Numbered from the stretch's first letter, positions 1 to 10,176 are shown. The stretch is 64,000 nt of DNA from an uncultured Dokdonia sp. (GCF_947496725.1 NZ_CANMDS010000005.1:270297-334296), one strand, 5' to 3'. A program made the numbers and translations. The notes: generated by a model not told the origin, from the sequence alone.

Positions 1-62
1 GTTACATACCAGCTAGAAGAGCGGCAAATATTAGACCTATAGAAGCACTAAGAGATGAGTAG
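1..62 (+). CDS. FtsX-type ABC transporter permease, C-terminal fragment
   Basis: Only the last 19 codons are in the window, read from base 3 to a TAG at 60-62. They contain IPARRAANIRPIEALRDE, which matches in style the C-terminal tail of the next gene (IPATRAIQMKPIDALRIE). This is the cytoplasmic end of a MacB/FtsX-family permease. The gene is truncated by the window edge, so nothing can be said about its N-terminal part. It implies two paralogous permeases in a row. Confidence 0.8.
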   Translation, partial: YIPARRAANIRPIEALRDE

Positions 63-78
63 TATGGAGAGTTATACC

Positions 79-92
79 GCTTTCGCGAAAGC
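79..92. repeat. Palindrome copy 1 (exact), intergenic
   Basis: GCTTTCGCGAAAGC between the two permease genes. Confidence 0.97.
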
Positions 93-106
93 AAAAAAAG
101 AATATA

Positions 107-1366
107 ATGTTTAGTAAAGATCGTTGGAACGAAATACTAGAAGCACTTAACGCAAACAGGTTTAGAACCCTGCTTACGGCATTTGGTGTGTTTTGGGGTA
201 TACTGATTTTAGTATTACTACTCGCACTTACTAATGGGTTGAAGAATGGCGTTTCGGCAGATTTTGGTGACTTTGCTACAAACTCGATGTTTATGTGGTC
301 ACAAGGAACCTCGATGTCATATAAGGGTTTGCCTAAGGGACGTTATTTCAATTTTAAATTAGAAGATGTAGACGTTTTACGGGAAAAGTACCCACAGTTA
401 AAGTACATCTCACCTCGAAATCAGCTAGGAGGTTATAATGGTGCAAATAATGTTACCTACAAGGAAAAAACAGGTGCTTATAGCGTTTACGGTGATTATC
501 CAGAATTTATAAAACAGCAACCACAAGATATTACTTCTGGTCGCTACATCTCTTATTCTGATATAGAAGAGAAAAGAAAAATATGCATCATAGGTGAAGA
601 TGTTGTAAAGGGGCTTTATGACAAAGGTGAAGAACCGCTTAACACCTATATTAAAATAAATGGTGTCAACTTTTTGGTAGTAGGGACATTTAAAGACCCA
701 AAGAGTAGTGGAGATGCAGAGGAGTCTGCAAATACAATTTTTGTTCCTTTTACTACATTTTCGCAAGCTTTTAATCGTGCAGATAATGTAGGGTGGATGG
801 CTATAACGGCTCACGACGGTACAAGTATCACCAGTATAAAAGAACAAGTTTTTACTACAATGAGGGAGCAGCGCTCTATTCATCCAGATGATAAAAGAGC
901 CATAGGCCACTTTGACCTTGCCGAGGAGTTTGGTAGAGTGATGGGGCTATTCTCAATACTCACATTTGTAGGATACTTTGTGGGGTCTCTTGTACTGCTT
1001 TCTGGAGTGATAGGGATAAGTAACATTATGCTCATAGTAGTAAAAGAACGTACCAAAGAGATAGGAGTACGTCGCGCTCTAGGTGCAACTCCTTGGGAGA
1101 TTAAATCTCAAATATTACAAGAGTCACTAGTACTCACCATAATATCTGGTATGGCAGGTATTGCAGTTGCTGCTGGATTTATATGGGTGATGAATAGTAT
1201 ACTAGATCAAGTAGGTAAAGTAGACAACTTTGCAAATCCTTCTGTAAATATTACAGTGATCTTTATCGCCCTCGCCATACTCATCATCTCTGGACTACTC
1301 GCTGGTTTTATACCTGCAACAAGAGCTATACAAATGAAACCAATAGACGCATTAAGAATAGAATAA
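107..1366 (+). CDS. MacB/FtsX-family ABC transporter permease
   Basis: This 419-residue integral membrane protein has the MacB-like layout. An N-terminal membrane segment (about residues 20-45) is followed by a large periplasmic domain, then three C-terminal helices forming the FtsX domain (about 285-412). The motif KERTKEIGVRRALGA near residues 313-330 is the family's coupling region to the ATPase. It probably works with the upstream permease fragment, the adaptors and the TolC-like channel just downstream as a tripartite exporter. The ATPase gene is not in this window and presumably lies upstream. The substrate cannot be told from sequence. Confidence 0.9.
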   Translation: MFSKDRWNEILEALNANRFRTLLTAFGVFWGILILVLLLALTNGLKNGVSADFGDFATNSMFMWSQGTSMSYKGLPKGRYFNFKLEDVDVLREKYPQLKYISPRNQLGGYNGANNVTYKEKTGAYSVYGDYPEFIKQQPQDITSGRYISYSDIEEKRKICIIGEDVVKGLYDKGEEPLNTYIKINGVNFLVVGTFKDPKSSGDAEESANTIFVPFTTFSQAFNRADNVGWMAITAHDGTSITSIKEQVFTTMREQRSIHPDDKRAIGHFDLAEEFGRVMGLFSILTFVGYFVGSLVLLSGVIGISNIMLIVVKERTKEIGVRRALGATPWEIKSQILQESLVLTIISGMAGIAVAAGFIWVMNSILDQVGKVDNFANPSVNITVIFIALAILIISGLLAGFIPATRAIQMKPIDALRIE

Positions 1367-1388
1367 TACAATCCAATCATATAATAGA

Positions 1389-2555
1389 ATGAAACGCACA
1401 GGAACCATTATCACGCTCGTACTAATTGCAGTATTTTTCTCCATAGGTATCTGGTATATCTACACAAAAGATAAGCAGGACCCAGTGGTGTATACCACAG
1501 AGCAAGCGACTAATCGTACAATTGTAAAGAAAACAGTTGCGACAGGAAGTATTGTCCCAAAAGAAGAGGTGCTCATAAAACCTAATATCTCAGGTATTAT
1601 AAAAGAGGTATATGTAGAGGCTGGAGATAATATTAAGGCTGGAGACCTTATTGCCCAGATTGATGTAGTGCCTAACGTGTCATCACTTACTAATGCAAAA
1701 AATAATATTGCTGGAGCAAGAACTACTGTAGAGACAGCGAGACTAGCACTTGCAAACCAAAAGAGCATTTATGATAGGCAGAAAGCGCTTTTTGATAAAG
1801 GTGTTATCTCTGCAAATGATTTTGATAATATTAGAAATACTTATAACGCTGCAGAGCAAAGGCTCAAGCAAGAGCAGGTAAACCTGCGTAGCGCTTCTCA
1901 AAATTATGATATCATAAAAACGGGAACCACCAGTGGGCTAGGTAACGCAGCAACTACTCAAATACGATCTACTATTACAGGTATGATTCTGGACGTGCCA
2001 GTAAAGGCCGGTAACCAGGTGATAGAGGCAAATAACTTTAATGATGGTACCACCGTTGCTACGCTAGCAGATGTTGAAAAGATGATCTTTGAAGGTAAGG
2101 TAGACGAGAGCGAAGTGGGTAAAATAAAGGAAGATTTACCACTTGAGATTACGGTAGGAGCTATAGAAAATAAAGTTTTTGATGCTACGCTAGATTACAT
2201 CGCACCAAAAGGCGTTGCCGAAAATGGAGCCATACAATTTGAAATAAAAGGAACCCTAGCAAAGAAGGATGATGATACCTTCATACGTGCAGGCTTGAGT
2301 GCAAATGCAAGTATTATTTTAGAAAAAGCAGAGGAGGTGCTTTCTATAAAAGAAGCACTTGTGCAGTATGATCCTAAAACTAAGAGCCCTTATGTTGAGG
2401 TAGCAACGGGAGATCAAGAGTTTGAGCGCCGTGATATCCAGGTAGGAGTAAGCGATGGGATTTTTGTAGAGGTAAAGAGCGGTATCACAGCAGAAGATAA
2501 CATCAAAGTTTGGAACCAGCTTAAGGCGCCAGCAGGATTTGGTGGTAGAGGGTAA
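1389..2555 (+). CDS. Periplasmic adaptor (membrane fusion protein, HlyD/MacA type)
   Basis: This 388-residue protein has an N-terminal membrane anchor (about residues 6-24). The lipoyl-like half-motifs around VYVEAGDNIKAGDLIAQID and the later VPVKAGNQV flank an alpha-helical hairpin at about residues 90-170. A beta-barrel and membrane-proximal domain follow. This is the MacA/HlyD adaptor architecture, linking an inner-membrane permease to an outer-membrane channel. It starts 22 bases after the permease and should be in the same operon. A second, different adaptor lies after the TolC-like gene. Confidence 0.9.
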   Translation: MKRTGTIITLVLIAVFFSIGIWYIYTKDKQDPVVYTTEQATNRTIVKKTVATGSIVPKEEVLIKPNISGIIKEVYVEAGDNIKAGDLIAQIDVVPNVSSLTNAKNNIAGARTTVETARLALANQKSIYDRQKALFDKGVISANDFDNIRNTYNAAEQRLKQEQVNLRSASQNYDIIKTGTTSGLGNAATTQIRSTITGMILDVPVKAGNQVIEANNFNDGTTVATLADVEKMIFEGKVDESEVGKIKEDLPLEITVGAIENKVFDATLDYIAPKGVAENGAIQFEIKGTLAKKDDDTFIRAGLSANASIILEKAEEVLSIKEALVQYDPKTKSPYVEVATGDQEFERRDIQVGVSDGIFVEVKSGITAEDNIKVWNQLKAPAGFGGRG

Positions 2556-2593
2556 ATCCTTTGATTACTAGTGGTTAGGAGTTTCTTTATAAC

Positions 2594-2607
2594 GCTTTCG
2601 CGAAAGC
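2594..2607. repeat. Palindrome copy 2 (exact), intergenic
   Basis: Full 16-mer CGCTTTCGCGAAAGCG between the first adaptor and the TolC-like gene. Confidence 0.97.
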
Positions 2608-2691
2608 GTAAACCTATACCCAAAAAAAATAATTAACAGTTTTTGTAACATATAACCGTTTCAATAGTCATATTGGACATCAATCAAGATT

Positions 2692-4149
2692 ATGAAAAAA
2701 GCCATCTTATTTTGTATGACAGCGATACTAGCTCTTACTACCTACGGGCAGGAGAGAAAGTGGACACTTCAAGAATGCGTGCAATATGCGATAGATAATA
2801 ATATCAATATTCAGCAAACTACGCTAGACCTTGAGTCGGCAGCAATAGATAGGTCTGATGCCATAGGTGCATTTTTACCTACTCTTAATGGTACTGCAAG
2901 TAATAGCTGGCAGACAGGTCTTACACAAAACGTACTTACAGGAGTACTAGAGTCGCAACAAACTCGTAACTCGTCTTTTGGTGTAAGTTCTGGGGTGCGA
3001 TTAATAAATGGTTTTAGAAATCATAAAGTACTAGACAGAGCAGAACTTTCTAAAATTGCAGCAGACTATAATATTGCAAAACTTAAGGATGATGTAGCAC
3101 TTAACGTCGCTGTAGCATACCTACAAGTCTTACTGGCAAAGGAAAGCTTAAATGTAATTGTTACTCAAAACGCAGTAACGCAAGAGCAAATAGATCGCAC
3201 ACAAGAGCTGGTAGATGGAGGAGTATTACCTAGAGGAGATTTACTAGAGATACGTGCAACAAATGCAAGTGAGAGACAACGTATTGTTGCTTCCGAAAAT
3301 TCAATAGCAATAGGACTTGTAAATCTAGCACAGCTACTTAATATATCAGATTTTGAAAATTTTGATATTGCAGAGGGAGATTATAGTGTGCAAGGGGAGA
3401 GTATACTTGACACGCAGCCAGAGGTGCTTATAAGCACTGCAAAAGACAATAGATATGATGTAAAAATCGCCGAGCAAAATGAGGCGATTGCACAAAAGGA
3501 TCTTGAGATAAGCAAGACAGGGCTATACCCTACACTAGATGCATTTTTTAATTATAATACTAGAGAGTCTAACAGAGCAAGTGGTTTTAATACGATTCTT
3601 GATCCAGATAATCCAGTTATAGATTCTGGTAACCCTATAGGAGTAGTAGGTGCTACGGGAGATGTAGTAACAAGCCTTACTCCTAATATTATAGGAGGTA
3701 ATGAAGTAGGGCCTTTACCATTTGTAGAGCAGTTATATCTTAATGATGGTATCTCTTATGGTTTATCTTTGCGAGTTCCAGTTTTTAATGGATGGAGCAC
3801 AAAAAATCAAATAAAACGTAGCAAGGTAAATGTAATGCGTGCAGAGTTTCAAAAGGAACTTGCAGAGCAAAATTTAAGAACGGCTGTTTACCAGGCTTAT
3901 ACAGATGCAAAAGCAGCAAAAGAGAGTTATGAAGCGGCAAATATTGCTGTAGAGTCGCAGGAGCTAGCATATCAATATGCAAAAGATAGGTACGATGTAG
4001 GGCTTACTAATGCTTTTGATTTTAGCCAGAGTAAATTGCGTTATGATAACGCACAGATAGAACTTGCACGTTCTAAGTATGATTATATTTTCCGCATAAA
4101 GGTATTGGAGCTCTATTTTGGAGTGCCAGTTACCGAACTTAAATTCTAA
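2692..4149 (+). CDS. TolC-family outer membrane efflux protein
   Basis: The protein has 485 residues with a cleavable signal peptide (about residues 1-19, ending TTYGQ). It is dominated by two homologous long helical segments interrupted by strand regions, as in the OEP/TolC fold. The starts WTLQECVQYAIDNN and later ELAYQYAKDRYDVGL are typical family signatures. It forms the outer-membrane and periplasmic duct for the flanking adaptors and permeases. A 136-base gap containing one CGCTTTCGCGAAAGCG palindrome separates it from the first adaptor, so it may have its own promoter. Confidence 0.92.
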   Translation: MKKAILFCMTAILALTTYGQERKWTLQECVQYAIDNNINIQQTTLDLESAAIDRSDAIGAFLPTLNGTASNSWQTGLTQNVLTGVLESQQTRNSSFGVSSGVRLINGFRNHKVLDRAELSKIAADYNIAKLKDDVALNVAVAYLQVLLAKESLNVIVTQNAVTQEQIDRTQELVDGGVLPRGDLLEIRATNASERQRIVASENSIAIGLVNLAQLLNISDFENFDIAEGDYSVQGESILDTQPEVLISTAKDNRYDVKIAEQNEAIAQKDLEISKTGLYPTLDAFFNYNTRESNRASGFNTILDPDNPVIDSGNPIGVVGATGDVVTSLTPNIIGGNEVGPLPFVEQLYLNDGISYGLSLRVPVFNGWSTKNQIKRSKVNVMRAEFQKELAEQNLRTAVYQAYTDAKAAKESYEAANIAVESQELAYQYAKDRYDVGLTNAFDFSQSKLRYDNAQIELARSKYDYIFRIKVLELYFGVPVTELKF

Positions 4150-4154
4150 CCAAA

Positions 4155-5435
4155 ATGAGTAAAAAAACACTTTTCATCTTACTAGGTATTGTTGCCATTG
4201 TAATTGTAGCATTAATAGCCGGCAAGAAATCTGGAGCGTTCGGTAAATCCGGAAACTTTAAATCTGTTGAAACTCAAAAAATTGAGAAAGCGACAATTAT
4301 AGAGACAGTTGCAGCTACTGGTAAAATACAGCCAGAAATAGAAGTAAAGCTATCTTCAGAAGTATCTGGTGAGATTATAGACTTACCTATCAAAGAAGGT
4401 CAGGATGTAAAAAAAGGGGACTTGTTAGTAAGGATTAATCCAGACTTAGTGCAGGCAGCAGTGAGCCAGTCGCGAGCAGCTTTACAAAACAGTCGTGCTG
4501 GTCTTTCTCAGGCAGAAGCAAGTCTTAACCAGGCAAAACTCAACTTTGAACGTAACAAACCACTTTTTGATAAAGGTGTGATTTCAAAAGCAGATTTTGA
4601 ACGTGCAGAGTCTGACTATCAGATAGCACAGGCTAATCGCCAGAGTGCCTTTTATAATGTGCAGAGTGTAGCTGCACAAGTAAAACAGGCTACAGATAAC
4701 TTAGGGCGTACATCTATTTTTGCACCACGTGATGGTACCATCTCTATGCTTAATGTTGAGCTAGGTGAGCGAGTAGTGGGAACAGCGCAAATGGCAGGTA
4801 CAGAAATTGTGCGTGTTGCAAACCTTCAAAATATGGAGGTAGAGGTAGACGTAAACGAAAATGATATCGTAAAAATACAAGTAGGTGACTCTACCATCGT
4901 TGAGGTAGACGCATATCTCAAAAAGAAATTTTCGGGTATTGTAACAGAAATTGCAAACTCTGCGCAGTCTACACTTACTGCAGACCAGGTAACTAACTTT
5001 AAAGTAAAAGTGCGTATTCTAGAAGAATCTTACACAGACTTACTTGAAGGTAAAAGAGAAACATATTCACCTTTTAGACCAGGTATGACTGCAACGGTAG
5101 ATATTATAACAAAAAAGCGTAGTGATATACTAGCAGCTCCTATAAGTGCCATTGTTGTAAAGAGCGATACGAGCTCAACAAAGCGTTCTGCTCCAAAAAC
5201 AAGTGACCTTACTTCAGATAAAAAGTTTGAGTGTGTATTTATAAAAGATGGAGACACCGCAAAGCTCAAAGTTGTTACTACAGGTATACAAGATGATTCA
5301 AAAATAGAAATTCTCTCAGGCCTTGAAGAGGGAGATGAGATCATTACAGGGCCTTATAGCTTAGTGGCAAAGTCGCTCAAGACAGGTGATAAGGTAGAGC
5401 TAGAAAACCAAGAAGGAAAGAATACAGAAGAATAA
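4155..5435 (+). CDS. Efflux periplasmic adaptor (membrane fusion protein)
   Basis: This 426-residue adaptor has one N-terminal membrane helix (about residues 5-22). Lipoyl half-motifs around LPIKEGQDVKKGDLLVRIN flank a long coiled-coil hairpin at about residues 95-180, and a beta-barrel domain follows. It begins 5 bases after the TolC-like gene, so the two are co-transcribed. It is a paralogue of the adaptor at 1389. Two adaptors around one channel could mean two transporters sharing a duct, or that the permeases and this pair are separate modules placed together. Confidence 0.9.
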   Translation: MSKKTLFILLGIVAIVIVALIAGKKSGAFGKSGNFKSVETQKIEKATIIETVAATGKIQPEIEVKLSSEVSGEIIDLPIKEGQDVKKGDLLVRINPDLVQAAVSQSRAALQNSRAGLSQAEASLNQAKLNFERNKPLFDKGVISKADFERAESDYQIAQANRQSAFYNVQSVAAQVKQATDNLGRTSIFAPRDGTISMLNVELGERVVGTAQMAGTEIVRVANLQNMEVEVDVNENDIVKIQVGDSTIVEVDAYLKKKFSGIVTEIANSAQSTLTADQVTNFKVKVRILEESYTDLLEGKRETYSPFRPGMTATVDIITKKRSDILAAPISAIVVKSDTSSTKRSAPKTSDLTSDKKFECVFIKDGDTAKLKVVTTGIQDDSKIEILSGLEEGDEIITGPYSLVAKSLKTGDKVELENQEGKNTEE

Positions 5436-5439
5436 AAGA

Positions 5440-6117
5440 ATGACACACATATTATGTCTAGAGACAGCCACCACAAATTGTTCGGTGGCTTTGTCTATTA
5501 ACGGAGAAGTCGTGATGATGCAGGAGGATAATGCAAAAAAGTATTCTCACGCAGAGCGCCTGCACACTTTTATAAAAGAAGTTTTAGATAAAGCAGGTGT
5601 TGCTCAAGAAAAATTAGATGCCATAGCGGTAAGTAAAGGTCCAGGGAGTTATACGGGACTGCGCATAGGAGTTTCGGCGGCAAAAGGTCTCTGTGCTGCG
5701 CTAGACATACCCTTAATTGCTGTAGAGACGCTTAGGTCGCTTTCGCGAAAGCAAAATCTTACTCATAATGAGCTTGTGGTACCTATGCTAGACGCGAGGC
5801 GTATGGAAGTGTATAGCGCTATTTATGATAGTGAGGGCAATGTTATAAGAGGTACAGAAGCACAAATACTAGATGAAACCTCATTTACCGAATATTTAGA
5901 TAAGAGTATTGTACATTTTATAGGTAATGGAGTTGAAAAATTTCAAGAAGTATGTACACACCCTAATGCGAGATTTGTAACTAATGAATTGCCTAGCGCT
6001 GCGCAAATGGCAGCGATTTCAAACCAAAAGTTTCAAGAAGGATTATTTGAAGATGTAGCTTATTTTGAACCTTATTACCTTAAAGATTTTATTGCTGGTA
6101 AGCCTAAGAAAAAATAA
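5440..6117 (+). CDS. tsaB: tRNA threonylcarbamoyladenosine biosynthesis protein TsaB
   Basis: This 225-residue ASKHA-fold protein is the partner of TsaD/TsaE in making t6A37 on ANN-decoding tRNAs. The N-terminal strand LCLETATTNCSVAL and the motif SKGPGSYTGLRIG (about residues 64-76) are diagnostic. It follows the adaptor gene by 4 bases. A CGCTTTCGCGAAAGC palindrome is built into codons about 100-105, giving the peptide LSRKQ in a surface-like stretch. The reading frame is intact and the length is normal for TsaB. Confidence 0.95.
   Translation: MTHILCLETATTNCSVALSINGEVVMMQEDNAKKYSHAERLHTFIKEVLDKAGVAQEKLDAIAVSKGPGSYTGLRIGVSAAKGLCAALDIPLIAVETLRSLSRKQNLTHNELVVPMLDARRMEVYSAIYDSEGNVIRGTEAQILDETSFTEYLDKSIVHFIGNGVEKFQEVCTHPNARFVTNELPSAAQMAAISNQKFQEGLFEDVAYFEPYYLKDFIAGKPKKK
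5739..5752. repeat. Palindrome copy 3 (exact), in tsaB
   Basis: Read in phase as LSRK. Confidence 0.97.
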
Positions 6118-6137
6118 GCACAGTTTTATAAATGACA

Positions 6138-6167
6138 AACGCCCTTAATGTAAACATTAAGGGCGTT
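6138..6167. terminator. Bidirectional hairpin between tsaB and mscS
   Basis: Perfect 14-bp stem AACGCCCTTAATGT / ACATTAAGGGCGTT with a two-base loop between two convergent genes. T-runs are weak on both sides. Confidence 0.75.
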
Positions 6168-6188
6168 GTCATTATGAGGGACTTGATA

Positions 6189-7007
6189 TTATGCCTCTTT
6201 CTGAATTTCAACAGCGTGAGGGTAAGGTATTTCAATTCCAGCTTTGTCAAGCTCGATTTTACAGTTTTCAATAGTTTGGAAGTACACATCCCAGTAGTTT
6301 TCTGGTGTTGCCCACGGGCGTACTTCATAGTTTACAGAACTCTCTGCAAGTTCACCCATATTTACAGATGGAGCAGGTACTTTAAGTACATTTTCTTGAG
6401 ACTCCATAGCACGCATTAGGGCTTCTTTGGTAGCTTTAATATCTGCATCGTATGATACGCCTATTGTAAGGTCTACACGTAGTTCTCCTAGCTCTGTATA
6501 GTTCTTTATATTACCATTAGATAGTGCACCGTTAGGTAAGATAACTAGCTTATTACCTGGTGTAGATATTTTTGTAGTAAAGATTTGAATCTCTGTCACA
6601 ACACCTATTTCGCCTTGAGCTTCTATAAGATCTCCTACTTTAAAAGGTTTGAAAAGTATTAAAAGTACACCTCCAGCAAAGTTAGATAATGATCCTTGTA
6701 GAGCAAGACCTACAGCAAGACCAGCAGCAGCAAGTATCGCTGCAAAAGAAGCGGTGTCTATGCCTAATTGACCTAAAATAGCAATGATAAGAAGTACTAG
6801 CAATATGGTTCTTACTAGGTTAGACAAGAACTTTTCTAGGGTCTTGTCCATATTTTTATTCTTCTCGAGCATTTTTTTGAAAACTTTCATAAGTTTCCCA
6901 ATAACCCATTTACCAACAATCCATATAACAACGGCCATAAGTATTTTAAGCCCGTATTCTGATCCTTTTTCGATAGCTAGATCAATCCATTTTTGATAGT
7001 CTTCCAT
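6189..7007 (-). CDS. Mechanosensitive ion channel, MscS family
   Basis: This 272-residue small-type MscS channel opens under membrane tension during hypo-osmotic shock. It has an N-terminal helix (about residues 15-38), then TM2 and TM3. TM3 and its exit carry AAAGLAVGLALQGSLSNFAGG, the glycine/alanine-rich pore helix. The cytoplasmic beta domain contains PFKVGDLIEAQGEIGVV. It is a close paralogue of the next gene upstream (7145-7990). It converges on tsaB across a strong hairpin at 6138-6167. Confidence 0.93.
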   Translation of the reverse strand: MEDYQKWIDLAIEKGSEYGLKILMAVVIWIVGKWVIGKLMKVFKKMLEKNKNMDKTLEKFLSNLVRTILLVLLIIAILGQLGIDTASFAAILAAAGLAVGLALQGSLSNFAGGVLLILFKPFKVGDLIEAQGEIGVVTEIQIFTTKISTPGNKLVILPNGALSNGNIKNYTELGELRVDLTIGVSYDADIKATKEALMRAMESQENVLKVPAPSVNMGELAESSVNYEVRPWATPENYWDVYFQTIENCKIELDKAGIEIPYPHAVEIQKEA

Positions 7008-7055
7008 TACAATGTTTTTAGTTTAAGTTGTTTGATACTTTAAAACTAAAAAAAA

Positions 7056-7079
7056 CGCTCATAATAAAAATTATGAGCG
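7056..7079 (-). terminator. Rho-independent terminator
   Basis: Perfect 10-bp stem CGCTCATAAT / ATTATGAGCG. On the minus strand eight T's follow. It ends the 7145-7990 transcript before the second mscS gene. Confidence 0.88.
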
Positions 7080-7144
7080 CGTTATATTCTTGTAATTATT
7101 TAATAATGAGCATAGGTCTATGCTTCTGTGTCTTTCATCTATAA

Positions 7145-7990
7145 TTATTCTTGTTTGTATAGATGCACATCACGTTGTGGGTACGGTATTGTGATGCCTT
7201 GAGCCTCTAGTCTTTCTTTACCTTCTTCAAGCACGGTCCATCGTAAGTTCCAAAAATCATCTATATGTGCCCAATATCTTAATGAGAGATTAACACTGCT
7301 ATCGCCTAGCTCTGCAAGTACAATCATAGGGGCTTTGCCTTCTTCTTGTATTACGGTCTCTTGCTCATTTACGAGTTCTAAGAGAATATTTTTTGCAAGC
7401 TTCACATCGTCATCATAACCTATTCCAAAAGTAAGAGCTTCTCTACGTATACCTTCTTCTGTAAAGTTTACAATGGTTTCATTAGATAATTGTCCGTTAG
7501 GGATGATAGCAAGTTGGTTCCCAAAAGTATTCAGCTTGGTCTGGAAAATTGAAATTTCCTTTACAGTTCCTTCTTGTCCTTGGGCTTTTATAAAATCTCC
7601 TACTTTAAATGGTCTAAGTAGTAATATAAGTACACCACCGGCAAAGTTTGCAAGTGACCCTTGTAGCGCAAGACCTATAGCAAGACCAGCGGCACCTATA
7701 ATCGCAACAAGCGATGTAGTTTTTACTCCTAGTTGAGTGATTACAGTAACAAAAAGTATAATTTTGAGCGTCCAGTTTATGAGGTCTTGTGCAAACTTTT
7801 CTAGGGTAGGGTCATAATCCTTTCTTTGGAAAAATTTACGAGTAAAACGTTTAATAAGACGTATGATCCAGAGACCTACAAATAGGAGTATAATAGCACT
7901 TATAAACCCTGGGATAAATGCCCATATCCAGTTTGCGGCACGCTTTATATATTCTTCGTACTGACTTAACGTACTTAGGGGGTCTTTCAT
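7145..7990 (-). CDS. Mechanosensitive ion channel, MscS family (paralogue)
   Basis: This 281-residue MscS-family channel has the pore helix AAGLAIGLALQGSLANFAGG and the beta-domain motif PFKVGDFIKAQGQEG. It has the same order and length as the neighbour at 6189-7007, so the pair looks like a tandem duplication that has since diverged. A stem-loop with a T-run at 7056-7079 lies between the two genes, so they are probably at least partly independent units. The protein sits in the inner membrane. Confidence 0.93.
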   Translation of the reverse strand: MKDPLSTLSQYEEYIKRAANWIWAFIPGFISAIILLFVGLWIIRLIKRFTRKFFQRKDYDPTLEKFAQDLINWTLKIILFVTVITQLGVKTTSLVAIIGAAGLAIGLALQGSLANFAGGVLILLLRPFKVGDFIKAQGQEGTVKEISIFQTKLNTFGNQLAIIPNGQLSNETIVNFTEEGIRREALTFGIGYDDDVKLAKNILLELVNEQETVIQEEGKAPMIVLAELGDSSVNLSLRYWAHIDDFWNLRWTVLEEGKERLEAQGITIPYPQRDVHLYKQE

Positions 7991-8058
7991 AACAATGTAT
8001 TTTTTACAAAGTTGAAGATAAGCCCTAAGGTTCTATAAAATGTGGGGATAAACTTCTG

Positions 8059-10176
8059 TTAAAGTTCTATGAGTTTTAAGGCTTCCTTAACTGTTTTTAC
8101 TGGTAGTTTACAAGCATTGTTAACACAGACATAAATTAATGTTTCACCCTCTAGGTACCTGCCTTCAAAAATTTCTTGTTTGCTAGCGGTAGTAGTGGCA
8201 GCAATTAATTTATTTGGTAAATATTCTTGCTCTAATTCTGCGAGAATGTTTTGAGCATCTGGTCCTACCACTACAAGCTCATAATAAGGCTTTGTGTAGT
8301 TGAGCATAAGGTCCATCCAGTTAGAAAAACTCGTAGGGCTTTGTGTAAAGTTAGGCTGCATATTATTGAGCATAGCAGCTGCGGTATCTGTATATGTTTT
8401 GTCTAGATAATAGTGTGATAGGGTAAAAATGTTTTTTGCCATTATCGAGTTTGATGACGGGATCACATTATCATAAAACTCAGTGTTTCTAGAAGACAGT
8501 GTAGGGTCTTCATTTGAGGTGAAAAAGAAGAGTTTATTTTCTGCGTTTTGAAAATGAGTAAACGTATAGTCTGTTAGACTTTTTGCCTTCTCTAGCCATT
8601 GCTCATCCATAGTCACCTCAAAAAGGGCAATAAAAGCATCTATAGTTGCAGCATAATCTTCAAGGTATGCGTTTATAGTGCTCTTGCCATCTTTATAGGT
8701 TCTATTGAGCCCCCCATCTTTACGAAGCAGATTGTCTACCACAAAATTTGCATTCTTAAGAGCTGCGTCAAGAAATTCCTTTTCGTCAAACACGCGGTAG
8801 GCGTCTACATAACCTTTGGTCATTAAGCCATTCCAAGAGGTGAGAATTTTGTCATCTAGGCGCGGTTTTTCTTTTTTGCTTTCGCGAAAGCGTAATAAAT
8901 CCTCACGCCACTTACTCTTTCTAGTAGTAAGTTCTTCTAGCGAAATCTGGTGCTCCTTTACAAAATCTGTATCTAGATCTTGTCTTATAAGGACATAGTG
9001 ATCATTCTCCCACTTACCGTAATCATTGATGTTGTAATAAGCGCTAAAGAGTTCAAAATCATCTCTTACAAGGTTCTTAAGCTCCTCTTCTGTCCATACA
9101 TAATAAGCACCTTCTTCTAGCTCACCATCTGGGGTAAGGCTGTCTGCATCTAGCGCGCTGTAAAAACCTCCCTCATTTGTCGTCATTTCTCGTTTTATAA
9201 ACTCGAGTGTCTCATAGACGGTTTCTTTATAAAGCGGATTTTTAGTCTTTAAGTAAGCGTTTGAGTATAGACTTACGAGCTGAGCGTTATCATATAGCAT
9301 TTTTTCAAAGTGAGGGATATGCCATTTTGTATCAACACTATACCTCGCAAAGCCACCACCTACTTGATCATTTACCCCGCCAAAGGCAATTTGCTCTAGT
9401 GTGGTATTTACATACTCAAGTATCTCGTCATCATTATTTTGATGTGCGTAGCGCAGTAAGAATTCATAATTATTAGGCATCATAAACTTTGGCGCTCTGT
9501 TTAGACCACCTTGACGTGTGTCCCATTGTCGTGACCACTTCTCAATAGATGTTTGGAGTGTATCTATAACAAAGCTGGGTTTATTAGGGTTAGGTGTTAC
9601 AAGGTCCATTTGTGCAAGACCCGTACCTAGCTTATCTGCATACTCCACCAGTTTGTTAGGGTCTGATGTGTAGATGTCTGCAACTTGCCCTAGCGCGTTG
9701 AGCCAGTCTTCTTTTGAAAAATAAGTGCCACCCCATACTGGTCTTCCATCTGGCAATGCTACAGCATTAAGAGGCCAGCCACCGCGACCTGTCATAAGCT
9801 GTACAGCATTCATATATACATTATCTACATCTGGTCTTTCCTCGCGGTCTACTTTTATGTTTATAAAATTTTCATTCATAAATTGAGCGACCAGAGTATC
9901 TTCAAAGCTCTCGTGCTCCATCACGTGACACCAGTGACACGATGAGTACCCTATACTTACGAGTATGAGCTTGTTTTCTTTTTTTGCTTGAGCGAGCGTT
10001 TCGTCGTTCCAGGCTTTCCAGTCTACAGGGTTGTGGGCGTGTTGTAAAAGGTAAGGACTTGTTTCTTTTATAAGGTCGTTTGTATAATCGTGTTGCATAG
10101 TGGTGTCGGTTTTCCCCTCACAGCTTGTAATGAGAATCGCAGTAATAAAGGCAAGTACAGGGATATGTAATTTCAT
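8059..10176 (-). CDS. Thioredoxin-domain lipoprotein, YyaL/DUF255 (spermatogenesis-associated 20-like) family
   Basis: The family combines an N-terminal thioredoxin-like domain with an (alpha/alpha)6-barrel like those of glycosidases; its reaction is not established. From the ATG at 10176 the protein has 705 residues. The reading frame could extend to a TTG 15 bases upstream, but the ATG gives a clean lipoprotein signal with lipobox Cys at residue 19 (LITSC). The redox motif CHWC is at about residues 80-83. The barrel segment carries [16 protein letters not shown] and [12 protein letters not shown] palindrome copy is read as RFRES near residue 430. Confidence 0.93.
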   Translation of the reverse strand: MKLHIPVLAFITAILITSCEGKTDTTMQHDYTNDLIKETSPYLLQHAHNPVDWKAWNDETLAQAKKENKLILVSIGYSSCHWCHVMEHESFEDTLVAQFMNENFINIKVDREERPDVDNVYMNAVQLMTGRGGWPLNAVALPDGRPVWGGTYFSKEDWLNALGQVADIYTSDPNKLVEYADKLGTGLAQMDLVTPNPNKPSFVIDTLQTSIEKWSRQWDTRQGGLNRAPKFMMPNNYEFLLRYAHQNNDDEILEYVNTTLEQIAFGGVNDQVGGGFARYSVDTKWHIPHFEKMLYDNAQLVSLYSNAYLKTKNPLYKETVYETLEFIKREMTTNEGGFYSALDADSLTPDGELEEGAYYVWTEEELKNLVRDDFELFSAYYNINDYGKWENDHYVLIRQDLDTDFVKEHQISLEELTTRKSKWREDLLRFRESKKEKPRLDDKILTSWNGLMTKGYVDAYRVFDEKEFLDAALKNANFVVDNLLRKDGGLNRTYKDGKSTINAYLEDYAATIDAFIALFEVTMDEQWLEKAKSLTDYTFTHFQNAENKLFFFTSNEDPTLSSRNTEFYDNVIPSSNSIMAKNIFTLSHYYLDKTYTDTAAAMLNNMQPNFTQSPTSFSNWMDLMLNYTKPYYELVVVGPDAQNILAELEQEYLPNKLIAATTTASKQEIFEGRYLEGETLIYVCVNNACKLPVKTVKEALKLIEL
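8878..8891. repeat. Palindrome copy 4 (exact), in the YyaL-like gene
   Basis: Read as RFRES on the minus strand. Confidence 0.97.

Noticed and set aside
425..910. Long antisense open frame inside the first permease gene
   Set aside because: A shadow of the permease coding sequence: no recognisable protein and composition explained by the other strand. Many similar shadows elsewhere were also left out.
6132..6419. Plus-strand frame across the tsaB terminator into mscS
   Set aside because: It runs through the hairpin and is antisense to a clear MscS gene.
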